Shown piece after piece: positions 1 to 11,897 of a stretch of 64,000 bases of DNA. Origin of the DNA: Papaver somniferum (lineage: Eukaryota > Streptophyta > Magnoliopsida > Ranunculales > Papaveraceae). The notes below the pieces were generated by a model, which saw nothing but the letters and a program-made list of their open reading frames with translations, had not been told where the DNA came from and did not search any database. The DNA is taken from contig NC_039359.1 of assembly GCF_003573695.1 (NCBI RefSeq), forward strand, positions 76,522,783 through 76,586,782. Reading direction: 5' to 3'. Position 1 is the first letter of the stretch. Each line of letters opens with the position of its first letter. A program made the translations under genes and the position numbers.

Positions 1-1768
1 AAAAGAGCTGACAAAAGGAAACTGCAGTGAACCAAGAAAATATACAAGACTAGCATGCCCTTACCTAGTTTCATGATTAAGATATCTATATCTAATTGTG
101 GTTCAGGTTCAGGTTCTATAAAAGGGTCTAAATATATTTTTTTAGGCTGCAACTCCTCAAAATTGAGATCCGAATTATTAGGTCCTAGAGTCTGTAAATA
201 CTTAAATAAGAACTTAGAAGCACAAAATAATAACCTAAATAATTGAGGATCCTCTAAGTCAATCATGTTTGACTTACATAATTGACCACAGTGAGAGTAG
301 TGGTCATTCTTAAGAAAATGTGTCGATTCTAATATCCTAAAGTAATTAGGTTTAGTCTCAGAACTTAATAATTGACACATTTGAAATTTATACGTTCCCA
401 CAATTGTTTGAAAAATATTTGGTGGGAAAACAAAGTCGATCTTAGTATCATAGCCTGGTCTAACCTCATCAACCAGAGGATGGGTTTCTAACAACTGAAC
501 TTCCTTATGGACATCACTAGGTTCAGGAAAACGAGTATGAAAGTAATCTTGTAAAATGGTTGAGGCATTGATGTCAAGTCCTAAGTGTGGGGACTTTCTG
601 AGAGTTAAAGGTAAGGCACTAAGGAAGTGATAATCACCCCCAAACTTAGAGTTTTCAGTTTCTCTAGATGGACCTCTAATTATTTCTTGAATTTCCGTAT
701 CTTCAGAGTCCTTAAAATATTCAAGAGATTCTTCTAAGTTATTATCAGGTAGTGCATCTTTACTCATCTCTAGGGGTCTATATTCTTCTTCCAAGACTAT
801 TGTTTCTAAGTCGCTAGACTCTAAAACAGTATTTTCGAAATGAACCCGTTCCTTTAAACCACTATCGGCTTCGTAATCAAAAGGAAAAACTACATCGTCT
901 AAAACGGTGGTATCCCTAATCAAATCCTCGTCCTTTTGAATAGGTGAATAATCATAAAAATTATTTGGATTTGAAGTAGAAATAATATAATCACTATAAA
1001 GCTCAATTGGATTACTAGATTCCTGATTACTATGCCTACATATTTCAGATTCTTCATCACTACTATCCTCATCATCATAATAGTACGAAGATGATTGAAC
1101 CTTTTCTAAATAAGTAGTGTTACCAATTATAACCTCGTTATCCTGATTATGTGAAAAAGTATCTTCATTCTCAAGGGTATTATTGGATACACTATATTGG
1201 CAATTCAAGTTATTTCGAGCAATACTTTTGTTCGTCTCTAACTCAAGTCTACGTGTCGACTCAGCTATCCTCTCAAGGGTCTCTTCCAAAGAAAGTTCCC
1301 TTAGTGTAGGATCTAAGTTTTGAGTTAATCTATTGAGGATATCTTCTACAGATTCAGTTGTTGTTGCAGTTCTTTCGTCCATAACTACGTTATTCACCTC
1401 ATCTAATTTATACGTCGATTCAGCTAACTGACGTGATGACTCAGCTAAATTCCTGAGAGTCTCTTCTAGAGAAGGAATAGGAACTGAAGGATCATAAAAG
1501 GACTGCTTTTCAAAAGTTTGATTGTATCCTCTAAAGACGAAGAACTAGTATTATAATCTTCTTGCTCGTATGACTGATGCACGTGCGGATAGTAATTGGG
1601 CTCACCATGGTATGAACCATAACCTTGAAAAGGTTGGCGTCCCCAGTCATTATTCTCACTATGGTCATAATACTGATGATGTCCATATTCAAATTCAGGT
1701 CGATATTCATTGTATTGGCTTCTATCATACCAGTTCGACATTCTTAATTGCAGGGGAATTCTACGCAA
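1..1768 (-). pseudogene. Ty3/gypsy-type retrotransposon first ORF, runs off left edge, one frameshift
   Basis: The - strand carries a long reading frame with no stop from about 1503 down to base 1 (about 500 codons), so it leaves the window. Its first part starts near 1741 (MSNWYDRSQYNEY) and is Tyr/His/Gln-rich. Near 1495-1503 the frame slips: the upstream part ends a few codons later, while the adjacent frame stays open to the edge. One missing T in a short T run would explain this. The long part is acidic, with repeated Leu-Glu-Glu/Ala-Glu-Ser motifs suggesting coiled coil, and has a hydrophobic stretch (residues VLYIFLVHCSFLLSALF) at the window edge. It lies downstream of an LTR and PBS in the same orientation, as expected for the first internal ORF of an LTR retrotransposon. 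No zinc knuckle, protease or RT is visible, so gag, an extra ORF1 or an env-like product are all possible. The frameshift could also be a sequence error. Confidence 0.6.
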
Positions 1769-2813
1769 TCACAAACAAGTCCGACTCGACCAAATCAAAC
1801 CTATAGAATCTAGCAAACAAAAAGCATGATGGCTCCACTTAGATTGTTTTCTAGACCAGCTTCTATTCCTTCGAAAAGGAATTCGTTACAATTTGAGCAC
1901 ACCCCTCTGGAATCAATCCGAGCTAATGTAAGTTGAATCGAGGCGAGGGAAGCTCAGTGGAGCTTTGATACCCAAGGCCTCACCGCTATCACAAGGCGGC
2001 GCAGTCACACATTCAACTCACAGAAACCATCATGAACTTTGAAATGTGCTTAAAGAGCAACCAATATTTTTCGAACGAGTTTCCTATTAAGCTCGTTACC
2101 CTATTGGTCTCGTTCTATTCAAAATTTTAGGCTTAGGTTCACATTTGGTTTCGTTTTCCTAAGGCGGCAAGAAGGAAACGATGATGAAATCCGAGTCCTT
2201 ATCTTGATTTGGCCAGGCCTTGCCCTTTACTAGGAAATTAAAAACAGTCCAAATTCGTCCTCAGTCAATGAATCACCTTTATGAATACAGTAACTCGCTT
2301 ACAGGAGATTCGCGAGTGTTTCGATGGACTTACCTCCCGTACCAGACGGGGGATGAACCGTTGAAGTCGACTCGGGCCACGACTCCTATGTCATGTACGA
2401 ACCCGAGGGGCCGAGACGATATCGGAATCGTCGTCCTTCCCTGCAAACAGTTTGTATTTAAGGATACCCTTCCGTAGGGTTTAAAAATAAAAATAAAAAT
2501 GTCCAAAAGTCCAAAATAAAGTCCAAAAATTACAAAAATTATGAAAAATAAAGCCTATTTACAAATTCTAAAAAAAATATATAAAAGCTATATACAAAAA
2601 AAATAAAAATAATAATAATAAAAAAAATTAAATCCTAAAAAAATTGTGTCTTTTTTCTTTCTTCTCTTTTAGCTTTAAGCTTTTTGTTCCCAAGTCCTTA
2701 GTATTCCACTTCGAACCTGTAAATCAAAGACACAAAAAGAAACGTAAAAAAGAGCAAATAATAATAGATAAAACAAAAAAAAAATTAAACCTAAAAACAA
2801 ATCTATATACAAG
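1769..2813 (-). other. Untranslated leader of the left gypsy-like element
   Basis: This stretch lies between the primer binding site and the first ORF. It is A/T-rich at 2480-2800 and has a more GC-rich part at 2200-2460. Short ORFs on both strands look fortuitous, and no conserved domain was seen. Confidence 0.5.
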
Positions 2814-2831
2814 TCCGCGTCGGCGGCGCCA
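2814..2831 (-). promoter_or_regulatory. Primer binding site (TGGCGCC type) of gypsy-like element
   Basis: On the - strand the sequence reads TGGCGCCGCCGACGCGGA, six bases after the LTR end. TGGCGCC- primer sites are typical of plant Ty3/gypsy elements of the Athila/Tat groups. Its position next to a TG...CA-bounded LTR fixes the element's orientation as leftward. Confidence 0.7.
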
Positions 2832-2837
2832 TTTTGT

Positions 2838-4325
2838 TGTAGTATTAAGATTGCGGTAAATAAGGATTCGTTGCTCGGACTTGTAAAGATTTAAAAATTA
2901 AGATATATACAGAATATATGTCACAAGATCAAGAGGAACCAGGACTCATGATTCCAATGTGTTTCATATTCAAGTGGCTCAGAAAATAATCCTAAGCGAT
3001 TATAGCTCAAAATAAAACAAGTATTAACTCTATCTTTGCCAAATTAGATTCCATAAATATTACTTGTATATTATAAGCATGGCACGTCAAGAATCCCTAG
3101 GACTAAGAATGTTCCATCAAACAAAATCACAAGTAATTAATTGAAATCATAAATCAATTAAAATCGGTGCAAAAAGTGAATTAAGAATTATTTAAATAAC
3201 CACATGGCTGAAAGACAGCTTCCTCCATCATCCCAGTATTGGGGTTTAGCTACTCATAATAATCATGTTCTCAAAATACATACTCGATGCTCAAAATATG
3301 ATTAAAAGAGGAAAAAATATAAAACAGTGAAACTACGACCCTCTATGAGCGTCCAGAGAAGAACGATACCAGACAACTGCAGTAAAAGAACGACACTCCG
3401 CTGCTGCTGGTGATGCTGCTGAAAATAAGTCTGCCCTGGAGAGTCTGTTCTTCTTGTTCTTGAAGCTTTTTAATGGCAGCAGCAGCAGCAGGTGAACATT
3501 GCTGTTTTTCCTTTTTCTTCGCTCCTCCTGGATCTCGATCGACCCCAAACTCTTCATAACCCCTATATGACTCGAAACAATCTATATATACTTAAATAGG
3601 TCCACTAAATCTTCCCCAAAATTCTCCTTTTCTCTCCACAACAAGTTACGTATATTTCCTCTCTTTCTTCTTTTTACGCGTCTACTAAGTTATTCCCTTG
3701 CCACAAAACTCTCCAATGACTTGAAGAAGACCAAGTGCAAGTATAGTTAGCGTGAAAATCTCCCAGAAATTCCTCACAAAATCTTTGAACTCAATCAGCA
3801 GCGCACGTGTTCTGTTGAACTTCGATTCAATTTTTCCGGCATTCCAGCCCAATTGTTTGCGTCCAATAGATTGTACTAGGCCTGTTTAGTTCATCCAAGT
3901 CCAGCCCAACTGATTTCGGCGATTGAATCTTGTTAAAACTCCATCAAAATTCGATTCTCAATCTGCCAGTGAACTTCCCGCCAATTTTCTAATTCAAAAC
4001 GTGAAGAAGGTGGGTGCCCTTATCCTGTGCTGCTCTCCCTTTAGCAGCTGCCTGGAAATAGGTCACCCCTTAGTAATTAGGTTACCCCTTATCCAAAATC
4101 CAGGGTCCGTATAGTGATTTCTTTGGGACATTTTCCGCACTTTTTCGGGGTTCCTCCGGGGTATTTCCGGGGTACTTCCGGTACACTTCTAGGGCGCTTC
4201 CGGTACTCTATTAACGGAGGTCCAAACGCCGCATTTTCAGCCAATTTCACCGCAAAACTTTATTCTTCTAAAAACACCTACAAATAAATAAAATAGCCAA
4301 ATAAGTACAATATCGAGCACTAACA
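2838..4325 (-). repeat. 5' LTR of gypsy-like element, about 1.49 kb
   Basis: Read on the - strand, this segment begins TGTTAGTGCTCG (right edge 4325) and ends ACTACA (left edge 2838), just before a spacer and the primer binding site. The TG...CA ends, the length and the adjacent PBS support an LTR. Its partner LTR would lie left of the window, so it cannot be compared. A CAG/CTG-rich patch at 3390-3500 produces spurious ORFs. The element abuts a copia-like block starting at 4371. Confidence 0.65.
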
Positions 4326-4940
4326 ATATATATATAATTGAGATATATTAGGCACATAAATGCGTCTATCAAATAGCCAACAATCGGTTTCTTGACCAAT
4401 CTTAAATTGAATAGTTTTTGAGAAATTTGACACACTCGGTGTTGTGACGAAACTGTTAGTTAATAAGGTTTCACTAGATGTATCGTAACTAATTTCAATA
4501 GACTCACAACCTGTATCAGAGTCATTACAAACTTCAAGAGAGAATTCTTCTGAATCGTTATCGAGAGAGTCTTCTTGAAGGCTATCGGATTCTACAGAAG
4601 TGTAATTCATTAAATACTCATGAATGAGTTGATTTCCTTTAGGATTATTGTTTTTCGTTGAGTAGTCCAGTTCTTTGAGGAACTCATCAATTTTATTTTG
4701 AACTCTACTAGAGTCTTCAAGGATCTTAAGTGTTTTAGATAGTGACTCATCTTCCTTTTGTTCATATATCTTAATCTCATTCTTTAAGTCAGAGAGTTGT
4801 TTTTCTATTTCTGCAAATTCAGAAAGTTTTCTGTTAATCTTGCTAGAAGCATCTTCAGTGAGATCAAGATATAAGCGACGTTTTTCAAATGTCCAAAGTT
4901 CCTTGGAACGAAGCAACTCAACAATTTCAGTGTTTGACAT
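4320..4940 (-). pseudogene. Gag-like N-terminal ORF of copia-like element, copy 1
   Basis: The 206-aa ORF begins MSNTEIVELLRSKELW just downstream of the Met-type PBS. It is charged and probably coiled coil (Lys/Glu-rich, residues 20-100), then acidic and Ser/Thr-rich. It has no zinc knuckle because homology to the copy at 12160-12789 ends after the residues ETDCWLF. The last 20 or so residues are read from unrelated flanking sequence, including bases at the gypsy LTR edge. It is probably the 5' end of gag, cut off. Position and composition support this, but no catalytic motif is available for a firmer call. Confidence 0.55.
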
Positions 4941-7322
4941 CCCTTAAAACAATTTTGAGTCATCTAATCTTGATATTACGTTAACTGAATCAGACTTTGG
5001 ACTCATTCTTATAGGTTGGATCACACCAAACACAGATTGTTAGATCTTTTCGTGTTTTCCTTCTCTGATACCAATTGAAAAGGAGAGGGTACCCAAATAT
5101 ACCTCAAGCTAAAACTTTTCCTACCTATAAGTCATTTCTCCGAAAGTGATTGTCTATGGACTGAGTCGAGACAATACAACTAATCGGTTCACACTTCATG
5201 TGATCGTCTATGGATACGAGATCGAGACAATATAACAACGAAGTATGTTTACTTGATACAAAGGTTCGGACTTAACCAAACACAATAGGATTGTTTATCA
5301 AGTAAATAGGAATTAACGTTTGTGTAATTTACTTTAATTATAATAAAACAATTATAATCCGGAAAATAAAAGTAAATGACACAACAAGATTTTGTTGACG
5401 AGGAAAACTGCAAATGCAGAAAAACCCCGGGACCTAGTCCAGAATTGAATACTCTCAGGATTAAGCCGCTACACAAAATTACACTAACTTCGTATAGTTG
5501 AGACCAAGTAACTAACCCTATATTTCACCTAGTTCCGTCTGTATTCCCACGCCTCCAACTTATAAATAAGTCACGTACTTGTATCAATCCCTTTGGTTCG
5601 TATTCCAAACAATAAAGGAACAAGAAATCTGTTTGGTATCAACTCTATTCAACCAAGTGATATGAGTCGGACAAAGGCTCTTCCGTTTATCTCAACATAA
5701 ACTCCTTCGTCAGGTCTAAATCTATCTTATGTTCAATCACCCAAAGGTAATCGATTAAGATTAACCCAACAACACTTTTAATCCGAAGAACCGTGTTAAT
5801 GCTGATCTACTCAATTAATCAATCTGATCTACCACAAGGATAAACCGATTATTAATTGGATCCTCTTTCACCGAAACAAATATTTTGCACACCAAAGATT
5901 CCCAAGTCAGATCTTCAATATTTTCTTTGTCTTCAAATCTTCTTAAATCTTCAATAAAAACCTGCACACAATCACTTGAATCTCTTGTGATCAATCACGC
6001 ACAGAACGGAGTCTGTTAACAATGGATTATCACAAGATCGTCTTTAGAACTAACAACAGTCTAAAGATCCCTGTCGAAACTCTGAACTAGTTTGATTGAA
6101 TCTTATATCAGAAGAGAAGATTATCAAGAATAAACAAAGTAGGTGCAATCATATTTCAACCGCCGTTAGTCAATCAAATCAATCGAAAACAAAGATAAAC
6201 CGCAATTATCTAGTTTCCCACCAACGGGTCGCGCTAGAGCTTCTCAATCCCAAAGACGACTTTAAACTGAGCGGCCGTAAGAGATTTCACCTAATTAGAT
6301 TACTCTCCTCTCCGATAGGCGGCTACACCAGTAACAACAACAAAAGAGTAAATTTGTTGTTACGAATGATTAGTTTGTTAGAAAGGCAAACTTCGTGCAT
6401 ATATAAACAAGGAAGTTTGGACACCAAGGAATTTCCAAAACCGAAAATATTCTCAAGATATTCATTAAAGCACAAATTCGGTTTCCATAATTCCTGGAAA
6501 TGCTCTGTCCAAAAATAACGATCAAAATCTCTCGGAAAATCTAATTAGTAAATGCCCATTACTAATTCTATAATTTCCCTACAAAATGAAATTAATAACC
6601 TTAATTTTAAAGATTCTTAACTTACTTATGTTTCGATCCTGGGATTCTCTTCCCTTATCCGTTAAGGAATATATTTGAACAATTAAGAAATAAACATTCA
6701 GAACACGTGTTCAAAGTTTGTCGACATCTTTACTTTGTAAGTTCTCTTTCACACTTACAACCTTGAAACTGATTTTCCACACTTCCAAACAAGTTTGGAA
6801 TTGGTTCATCTGACTTTCAAGAACTATGTGATTGATCAAACCAACATTCAATCACAATCATGGGTTTAACGGTTCTACCAAAACAAGTTTCGGTTCTACC
6901 TCCATGTGAGTACTACGCATAATCACACTAGCTTCCCAAAGATTCGGTTGACTAGGTACTAGGATCGGTTCCCCACATATATATGGTATCTAACTTATAT
7001 GTGTTGCACATGTCAATAGGATCGATTCCCCTTTCCGCTATAAACCTTGTTGCACCTCATACAAGGATTTGTTCCCCTTGATGTACTGCACCCCTTACAA
7101 GGATCGTTTCCCTTTCCCTTACTAGGATCGGTTCCCTTTCCCTTACTAGGATCGGTTCCCTTTCCCCAAGGTCAGACATAATCCGATCATACGACAGGTG
7201 ATTACTTAAGATTGGTTTTACTAATAAAAGTTATACCTATACATAAGTCAGGATTTTGTGAATAGTTCTACCAAGAACACAACAAGTTATGAGCGGTTAT
7301 ACTCTATCACACATATTGGTTG
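4371..7322 (-). mobile_element. Truncated Ty1/copia-like element, copy 1
   Basis: This 2952-bp block is nearly identical to 12221-15159. In - orientation it contains most of an LTR (about 5085-7322), a primer site complementary to initiator tRNA-Met (TGGTATCAGAGAAGG, 5059-5073) and the start of a gag-like ORF. About 566 bp of the LTR's outer end, present in copy 2 up to 15725, is missing. The break at 7322 joins directly to a WAK exon. The inner end breaks at 4371, the same place as in copy 2. Short GGATCGGTTCCCTTTCCC-type tandem repeats lie near 7085-7165. Ty1/copia assignment follows from the Met PBS. Confidence 0.75.
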
Positions 7323-7964
7323 AATCAGAAAAGACTTGAGTCCTGTAGGGATGTCTGTTTGGCAACAACCGTTACCACCTGAACATGACGTCAAATTGAA
7401 AACCACGGAAGCAGCAGAAGTACAAAATGATGAACACCCGCTGCTTACATAATTTTTCGTGTTCTTTCGAGGAATGTAGGCAACGATATCACAACCAACC
7501 GCCAATAACTTACTGCGCTTACTTGAGAAAGTGAAGGGTGAATGCTCTGCTAAGTATGGTCTGGGTGGAACAAGCCATTCACTTTTCCCAGTTTTTTTAT
7601 TGTAACAATTTGGTAGAGACCATCCCATGAATCGAATATACTCCATTGTGAGTTCTGCAATTTGGGCTGCAGCTGGACTTAGTTGTATGAAGGGAATTTG
7701 GCCGGGGCCACATGTGATCTTAAAGGCTTCATCGTGGTAACAATTTGGACTACCCATTCCAAAAGGGTATGGAATGCTTACACTCCCACATTTCTCTTTG
7801 CAACCCTGTCTAGCAATACTTCCGTTACTGGTAGTGTGCGTACTACTCCTGGATGCTGTGACTGCTGAAGCTGATGTTGACGATAATAATAATATGATCA
7901 TCACTAAATATATGAACAGTTTAAGATATTGAAGGATAAGAAGAGAAGAAAGCATTCTAGCCAT
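7287..7964 (-). pseudogene. Wall-associated kinase-like (WAK) extracellular exon, truncated by an LTR
   Basis: The 225-aa reading frame starts with a hydrophobic signal peptide (residues about 1-34) followed by a GUB_WAK galacturonan-binding domain. CGSVSIPYPFGM is diagnostic; later come YIRFMGW, SSKRSKLLAVGCD, SGCSSFC and GNGCCQTDIPTGL. WAK-family receptors bind cell-wall pectin at the plasma membrane and signal through a cytoplasmic Ser/Thr kinase. Here the exon ends after the residues SFLIQP: the next nine residues and the stop codon come from a copia-like LTR joined at 7322. The remaining extracellular region, membrane segment and kinase are not found leftwards in the window. The Cys pattern and signal peptide are intact, so the loss may be recent. 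A secreted, soluble GUB_WAK fragment is conceivable, but a broken gene is more likely. Confidence 0.85.
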
Positions 7965-9420
7965 TGTGGTTCACTTTCTCAGATGAAAAAGAAAATGCAA
8001 GAAAAGAAAGCTAGGTATTATGACTGGTTATCAGTGTCAGGCCATCGTGTATTTATCATGTGAGGCAACAGTATTATGGTTCACATCATATAGTTGGGAG
8101 TGGATGGCAATAAATGAGTGGCATAAATTCAAAAGAACCATTCTGTTGCGCTTCATAGAGCAAAATATATTTACTTGGCTATCCTAAGTCCTAACTAATT
8201 TGGTAAAATCTACGTACATTGAATGCTCTTCAAATAGAGTGATCAACATCAACAGCAGGGTACTGTTACAGTTTGACCTTCTTAATTTGTCTATTCCAAA
8301 GACAAATTATTTTAACGCATTCATTGACTGATATGCATTATTGGGTTTGGCTGGACCAAATTTGGTAATGATCTTGAATATTATTTTCAAAAGTCGCACT
8401 CCATGGCATAGTAACTTTCTAGATCTGCCGTACTGGTTTAGGTGTGGAAGCCGGACGGAGCAGACATTATTCTTCTTCTACATGCGTTTTTTTTTCTTTC
8501 TTCCTGTCACCTGTAAACTGTGCTGTAGGGTTTGCTTTTAGATTGTGGATATCTAGACTAGAGATGTATAACTCTGGCAGTAATATAGATGGAAATGAAT
8601 GATAATAAATGGGTTGCAGGTGCATAATTCAGAAAAGCCACCTAACTGATCATGAAGAGGCGGCCCTCATCAACCAATTCCAAACTCCAAAGTCAAATAA
8701 TAGTATTACTCTAAGCTTTCGTTTTTCTTTGTATCAAACAAGATAACACATTACTACCATCTATCCAACATGTCACCTGTGAGCCATAATAGAACTTAGA
8801 ACAGGTCTAACTCTGAACCCAAAAAATAAAACTTTTGTTTGTGCATAACCCCATAATAAGATTAAGAACTGTTTTAATGGCTAAGCCGGGGATAGCCAAG
8901 GAGTTAGGAAAAAAATAATGTTAGCTTATCCAACCATCCTCCAAAATAAATGGAGGTTTTATGGAAATCAGAATAAATTGCCCTTACTGTTACTTCAAAG
9001 TTTAAAGTACCTCTATTTTGTCTTAACTGCTGATACAACATCCCGAACTGCCGACACATAGGTGTAGTGTTTTTCTTTGATCATCGGGTTCAAGTGGGGA
9101 GGACTACTGTTGTAAACTTCACAGATATTACTACTCAATTAGTCAATGTTCAATGCTTAATTTGGTGATTAAGCACGAGTCATACTCTTGGGAACTACTC
9201 GTCCACAGATAATGTTACGTAAGTAATCATATCCATATGCATTAATTATGTTTCGAGTCTTGGTTTTGCCTTTTCTCTACCGATAAGGCGATAATGAAGT
9301 ACTGTCATAGTCCTTTGATCAGATTCAGTGCGGAGTCAGTTCCCTTGTTTTGAGGGTAGACTGAACAATTGCTTTGTTGATCATGAATACGTGGGGGCAG
9401 CCGAGAATCTGACTCTCTAA
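7965..9420. other. Upstream region of the WAK exon, no further gene seen
   Basis: This AT-rich sequence lies upstream of the truncated WAK exon on the - strand and would contain its promoter. No coding domain, RNA gene or clear repeat was recognised. The 66-aa ORF at 8341-8541 has no recognisable features. Confidence 0.4.
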
Positions 9421-9800
9421 GAGCATCTCAAATGATATTTGAATATGTATTTCAGTGGTAGATAAAATTTTAACAGATTTTATTAGCCTTCAAATTTAAG
9501 TAAGCATCTCCGACAATGTTTGGATATGTATGTTAGGTGGAAATAAAATAAATCAGAATTATTAATATGACCTACAAATAATATTTTCACAAGATTTTAT
9601 TTTAAGAATGAAGAAGACCCAAATTTAATGACGAGAGTTTGGATGGGAAATAGATATTCTCTTCTTTTTTCTTTTCTTTTCTATCTAATCCCAACTTTCT
9701 TTATCTAGTCACTATTGGAGACAATTTTTTTGGCTGCAGTATTTAAATTATAGGTGGCAACATTTTTTTTCTAGAAACTCATATTCTTTTGGAGTTGCTC
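9421..9800. mobile_element. Tourist/Harbinger-type MITE with TAA duplication
   Basis: The 380-bp element starts GAGCATCTCAAATG and ends in the imperfect complement CTTTTGGAGTTGCTC. TAA flanks both sides (9418-9420 and 9801-9803), the target duplication expected for PIF/Harbinger elements. It is AT-rich and non-coding. A second internal copy of the terminal-like motif (GCATCTCCGACAATG) lies near 9505. Confidence 0.6.
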
Positions 9801-9924
9801 TAAGGCTAACTCTTATGTGAAAATAATGGAAACGGTTGGATCACCAATAGATCCCTTCAGTTAAATGGCTCAAACTTTTATGCTCCAAGGGGTTGGGGCG
9901 CAACAACGTAAATTTTCTGCAACA

Positions 9925-10300
9925 ATGGTTGAGCGTAAACAACTAGATTCAATTTTCATTTCAAGCATTAGATTGATCCACAACTTGAATGTTGGGTTTA
10001 AGCAATGATTTTCCAATTTGAATCTTAAAGTTTGATGACCATATGAGTTGGCCTAAATGGGACCATCTGTATAAAACTAACGGCCGTAGCCCTTCAAGAG
10101 ATGTTCTTTCAGGCAAAGGTGCATTTGAGGATTTGTTAAAAGATAACTTAATTAGACAAAGACAAGTAACGAAGGATATAAAGGAAGCTGATAAAATGTC
10201 AGTCAAAACATTGAGTAACTGATTAAGATGTTTCAACTGATATTTCGAAGAAGGTTATTATTAAATCGTTTCTTGAAAATCATGGAGACGAGACAACTGA
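9925..10300 (+). repeat. Degenerate repeat shared with 48150-48425 and 60940-61036
   Basis: The sequence from about 9925 is clearly related to 48150-48425 (for example GATTTTCCAA and AGATAACTTAATTAGAC in both). Its tail, about 10205-10290, is related to 60935-61040. In the 60.9-kb copy the tail reads as an exon-like stretch ending at a GT donor, so the three may be relics of one gene or repeat. The function is not recognised. Confidence 0.55.
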
Positions 10301-10878
10301 GAATAAAGAATTGATTGAGTGAGATTATAAATTATTTTTGTGGTAATTGAATATTTGTCCCTATTTTTGATGGACTTTACAAATATTCTTATCACACAAT
10401 AAATATGTCCCTCTCTATCTATAAGCCTATCAGGGGTCTAATAAGGATTTTATTTCTTCCAAATTTGCCCTATATCTATTGTTTTTATCTATCCCTACTT
10501 ACTTCTCCTTCTTCATCATTTAGCAGCGAACCATCATCTCCATTGCTCCACCACCACCACCACCAGCATCTGCATCGTCACCACCTCTGCAAATTCTCCA
10601 ACCTTCGCCGCCGACAATCGAGATGTATCAGCAACAAATATATACAATATAAACTCAGGCTTTTCTTAAACAGGAAAACAATTAACTAACAGGAAAACAA
10701 TTATCAAACATACCATAAACATTCATAAGTTCTACAAAAGCTTAAACATGCAAGAAAAAGAAACAAGTCTTACACATGATTCTCAATAATGCACATAGTA
10801 TTACATATCCAGTTTTGGACATTAGTCAGAGATGTCCAAATCATTGTTTTCTTCTTCTTCCTCGGAAGAGGTGTCTTT

Positions 10879-11880
10879 CTAACTGTCTGAGATAGCATTC
10901 AGAGCATAGGTAAGATCTGGATGTATTTCTGTTGCACGATCAATTAGGTCGATGATGCAGTTTTTCTTTCTCTCTAGTTTTCTCCTGAGAGAATGTGGAT
11001 CCCCTTCAACTCTTATAGGTGGAGGTGCGTTGAAGACTTGTCCTCTCATACTGATGAGAATTCCTTCACCTGATTTCTTTGGAGTCTTTTTCCTTGCATT
11101 TGGCCAGACAATTCCAAAAGAACTGCTTATTCTTGTAATCAAACAAGCAAAACCAGGAGTTCTTCTTTTACCTCTTCGGATTGTGATCATTTGTCTGATC
11201 ATTAACCCACATAAGTCAAATTTTTTGACTCCTCGGACAAGATGGTTAACAAGTTCAGCCACATCTCTAGTCCATTTTGTCTTATGCATATTGTTAGGAC
11301 ACATATTAGCACAAGCCAGTTTCCCAAAGACTTTGAGATGAAATTCAACATTGTTGATAAGAAGAGAGTTAGATGACCATGCTCCACCAATTTTTGATGA
11401 TATGGTCTTGTTGTCGACCCTGTATCTTTCATCCGAACATGGCAAGAAGGTATTCATGAAGGGATAAAGTATCAATTCTGAAATTACTTGTTTGTTGACT
11501 TCAAATGACTTTGTACCGATCATAGTACGAAAAGTACATCCTTCAAAATTCATCTCATGCATGTTGGCATAAAATAGCTTCACTAGGTCCGGAGTTTCCT
11601 TGAAAGAGATTTCATGAATTATACCCCATTCACGATCCTTCACAAAGTTCATATATTTTGTTTCCGAAACTTTGACAAATAACATTTCCATGATGGGTTC
11701 TTTCATTGGACCGAATTTTATAAGACATTCATTATTTACAAAGTAATTTTGAGAACTAACATCATAGGTAAGACTAGGCATGTTTCCATAATTTATGTCC
11801 ATGGTAGAGTAAGTCATCGAATTCCTATTTGAACCTTCCCCTCTAACAAAGTTTCTATTTCCCCTAGCACGATTATCCAT
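10879..11880 (-). CDS. Putative plant transposon protein (Transposase_32-like), 333 aa
   Basis: The uninterrupted 333-aa frame has a basic N-terminus. A central region (residues about 75-250) resembles the plant-specific 'putative plant transposon protein' domain: REWGII near the start, KLFYANMHEM, a conserved strand with FRTMIG and SFEVNKQVISEL, a W-containing segment after a basic linker, and a hydrophobic helix near ICGLM/ITRISSSFGI-type residues. The C-terminus is Lys/Arg-rich, then acidic. The family is found widely in plant repeat-encoded proteins and its biochemical role is not established. No DDE triad or RT motif is visible. It lies just inside the left arm of the candidate TIR element and may be its own gene. 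The ATG at 11880 opens the frame; an upstream exon at 11898-12191 is possible. Confidence 0.5.
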   Translation of the reverse strand: MDNRARGNRNFVRGEGSNRNSMTYSTMDINYGNMPSLTYDVSSQNYFVNNECLIKFGPMKEPIMEMLFVKVSETKYMNFVKDREWGIIHEISFKETPDLVKLFYANMHEMNFEGCTFRTMIGTKSFEVNKQVISELILYPFMNTFLPCSDERYRVDNKTISSKIGGAWSSNSLLINNVEFHLKVFGKLACANMCPNNMHKTKWTRDVAELVNHLVRGVKKFDLCGLMIRQMITIRRGKRRTPGFACLITRISSSFGIVWPNARKKTPKKSGEGILISMRGQVFNAPPPIRVEGDPHSLRRKLERKKNCIIDLIDRATEIHPDLTYALNAISDS

Positions 11881-11897
11881 TGAAATAACAAGAGATG

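Noticed and set aside
3333..3557. 74-aa - strand ORF
   Set aside because: Inside the gypsy LTR and dominated by a CAG/CTG-rich patch.
6096..6518. 140-aa + strand ORF, with a shorter twin at 13944-14195
   Set aside because: Both lie antisense within the duplicated copia LTRs and show no domain; the repeat explains the sequence.
10405..10689. 94-aa ORF with a His run
   Set aside because: Driven by a CCA trinucleotide tract in the arm of the candidate TIR element; no domain or start context.
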